A program made the position numbers and the translations under genes. A stretch of DNA of 32,893 nt from Anaerolineales bacterium (GTDB lineage: Bacteria; Chloroflexota; Anaerolineae; Anaerolineales; Villigracilaceae): assembly GCA_016927315.1 (NCBI GenBank), contig JAFGMV010000047.1, forward strand, positions 1 to 32,893. Reading direction: 5' to 3'. Positions 32,550 through 32,893 of this stretch are shown here, in pieces. Within the stretch, counting starts at the first letter, position 1; every line of letters starts with the position of its first letter. The notes beneath the pieces are model-generated. The model was not told the DNA's origin and did not search any database. It saw only the letters and a program-made list of their open reading frames with translations.

Positions 32550-32819
32550 TTATATTATGCCTGAGCAGTTACTATTGGTCTGGAGATTATTCATATCCCA
32601 TGGACTATCCGGATCGTCAGCTTGCGGCGAAGGCGGCGGTGTGATCCTGACTGGGCTGTCCTGGCCGCCATTCAGGGTGGCATAATGCGACCAAAGCCAG
32701 CAAACCTGGCCATTGGGAGCACGCATACTATAGTAGGCGCCGCTCTCATCGGATCCAAGCACTTCCACCCCCTGTCCGGTATAGACAATATCCAGCTGGT
32801 GATAGCGGGCGTATGTCAA
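32550..32819 (-). pseudogene. SH3-like domain fragment at the window edge
   Basis: An 89-residue frame reads YHQLDIVYTGQGVEVLGSDE and YSMRAPNGQVCWLWSHYATL, then a Pro-rich linker ITPPPSPQADDPDSPWD. This matches the second half of a bacterial SH3 domain as found in secreted Chloroflexota proteins, where it precedes Pro/Thr linkers. The first half (ligand loop and leader) would lie upstream, but that frame meets a stop near 32860, while a neighbouring frame there (ARLDERWKL) looks coding. The sequence stops at TAG/TAA near 32550. Either a frameshifted gene or an edge fragment. Confidence 0.5.
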
Positions 32820-32893
32820 TTCGGGGGCGAGTTGCAGGCGAGCTTCCAGCGTTCATCAAGCCTGGCGCGCATCTGGGCTGCCCGTACAGGTAA

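Overview
The window reads like a chromosomal stretch from an anaerobic, heterotrophic member of the Chloroflexota, most likely class Anaerolineae. This is inferred from protein character, not from a marker gene. The signs are secreted lipoproteins with Pro/Thr-rich (TPTP) linkers, an actinobacterial-type myo-inositol-phosphate synthase, a TgpA-like transglutaminase, several GAF/PAS signalling proteins, and an anaerobe-type cluster of NifX-like and MinD-ferredoxin proteins. Several genes have a -10 box almost touching the start codon and no ribosome binding site, while others have strong Shine-Dalgarno sequences.

Layout. 1-1628 is a graveyard of insertion sequences: ISAs1, IS66 and ISKra4 pieces, all truncated or with stops. 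1886-5931 (+) holds a membrane transglutaminase-like protein and a GAF-PAS-adenylate/guanylate cyclase. After a shared bidirectional terminator comes a minus-strand block: a thioredoxin-VKOR fusion (6003-7121), then a seven-gene operon (7295-11172) running XRE-cupin regulator, His-rich NifX-like protein, DUF5320-like protein, NifX-like protein, two MinD-type ATPases with two [4Fe-4S] sites each, and a MIP18/DUF59 protein. This resembles the orange-protein (ORP) gene sets of sulfate reducers. 11613-15039 (-) holds an M20 peptidase, a PfkB kinase and a GAF histidine kinase.

15171-18068 (+) holds inositol-phosphate synthase, a polysaccharide-deacetylase lipoprotein and a HIT protein. 18069-18596 has no clear gene but carries a striking array of 22-bp tandem repeats ending in a 27-bp palindrome. 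18597-20326 holds divergent secreted proteins (LysM, and a lipoprotein). 20377-22247 is a DNA methyltransferase followed by an unrecognised protein, possibly its partner. 22280-26555 holds a GH43-like hydrolase, a C39-like/TPR protein, an OmpR-type regulator and a formylglycine-enzyme-domain lipoprotein, ended by a 28-bp-stem hairpin.

26829-28294 is metK behind a promoter, a complete SAM-I riboswitch and its terminator. 28460-28820 is a broken IS66 5' fragment. 28928-31875 (-) is a metal operon: a Fur-family regulator, CbiM with a fused PDGLE (CbiN-like) domain, CbiQ and CbiO. Its promoter carries two TTGCAA half-sites like the nickel regulator (Nur) box, so nickel (or cobalt) uptake under Fur-family control is the best reading. 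The right edge (32076-32819) holds pieces of an SH3-like secreted protein that looks broken.
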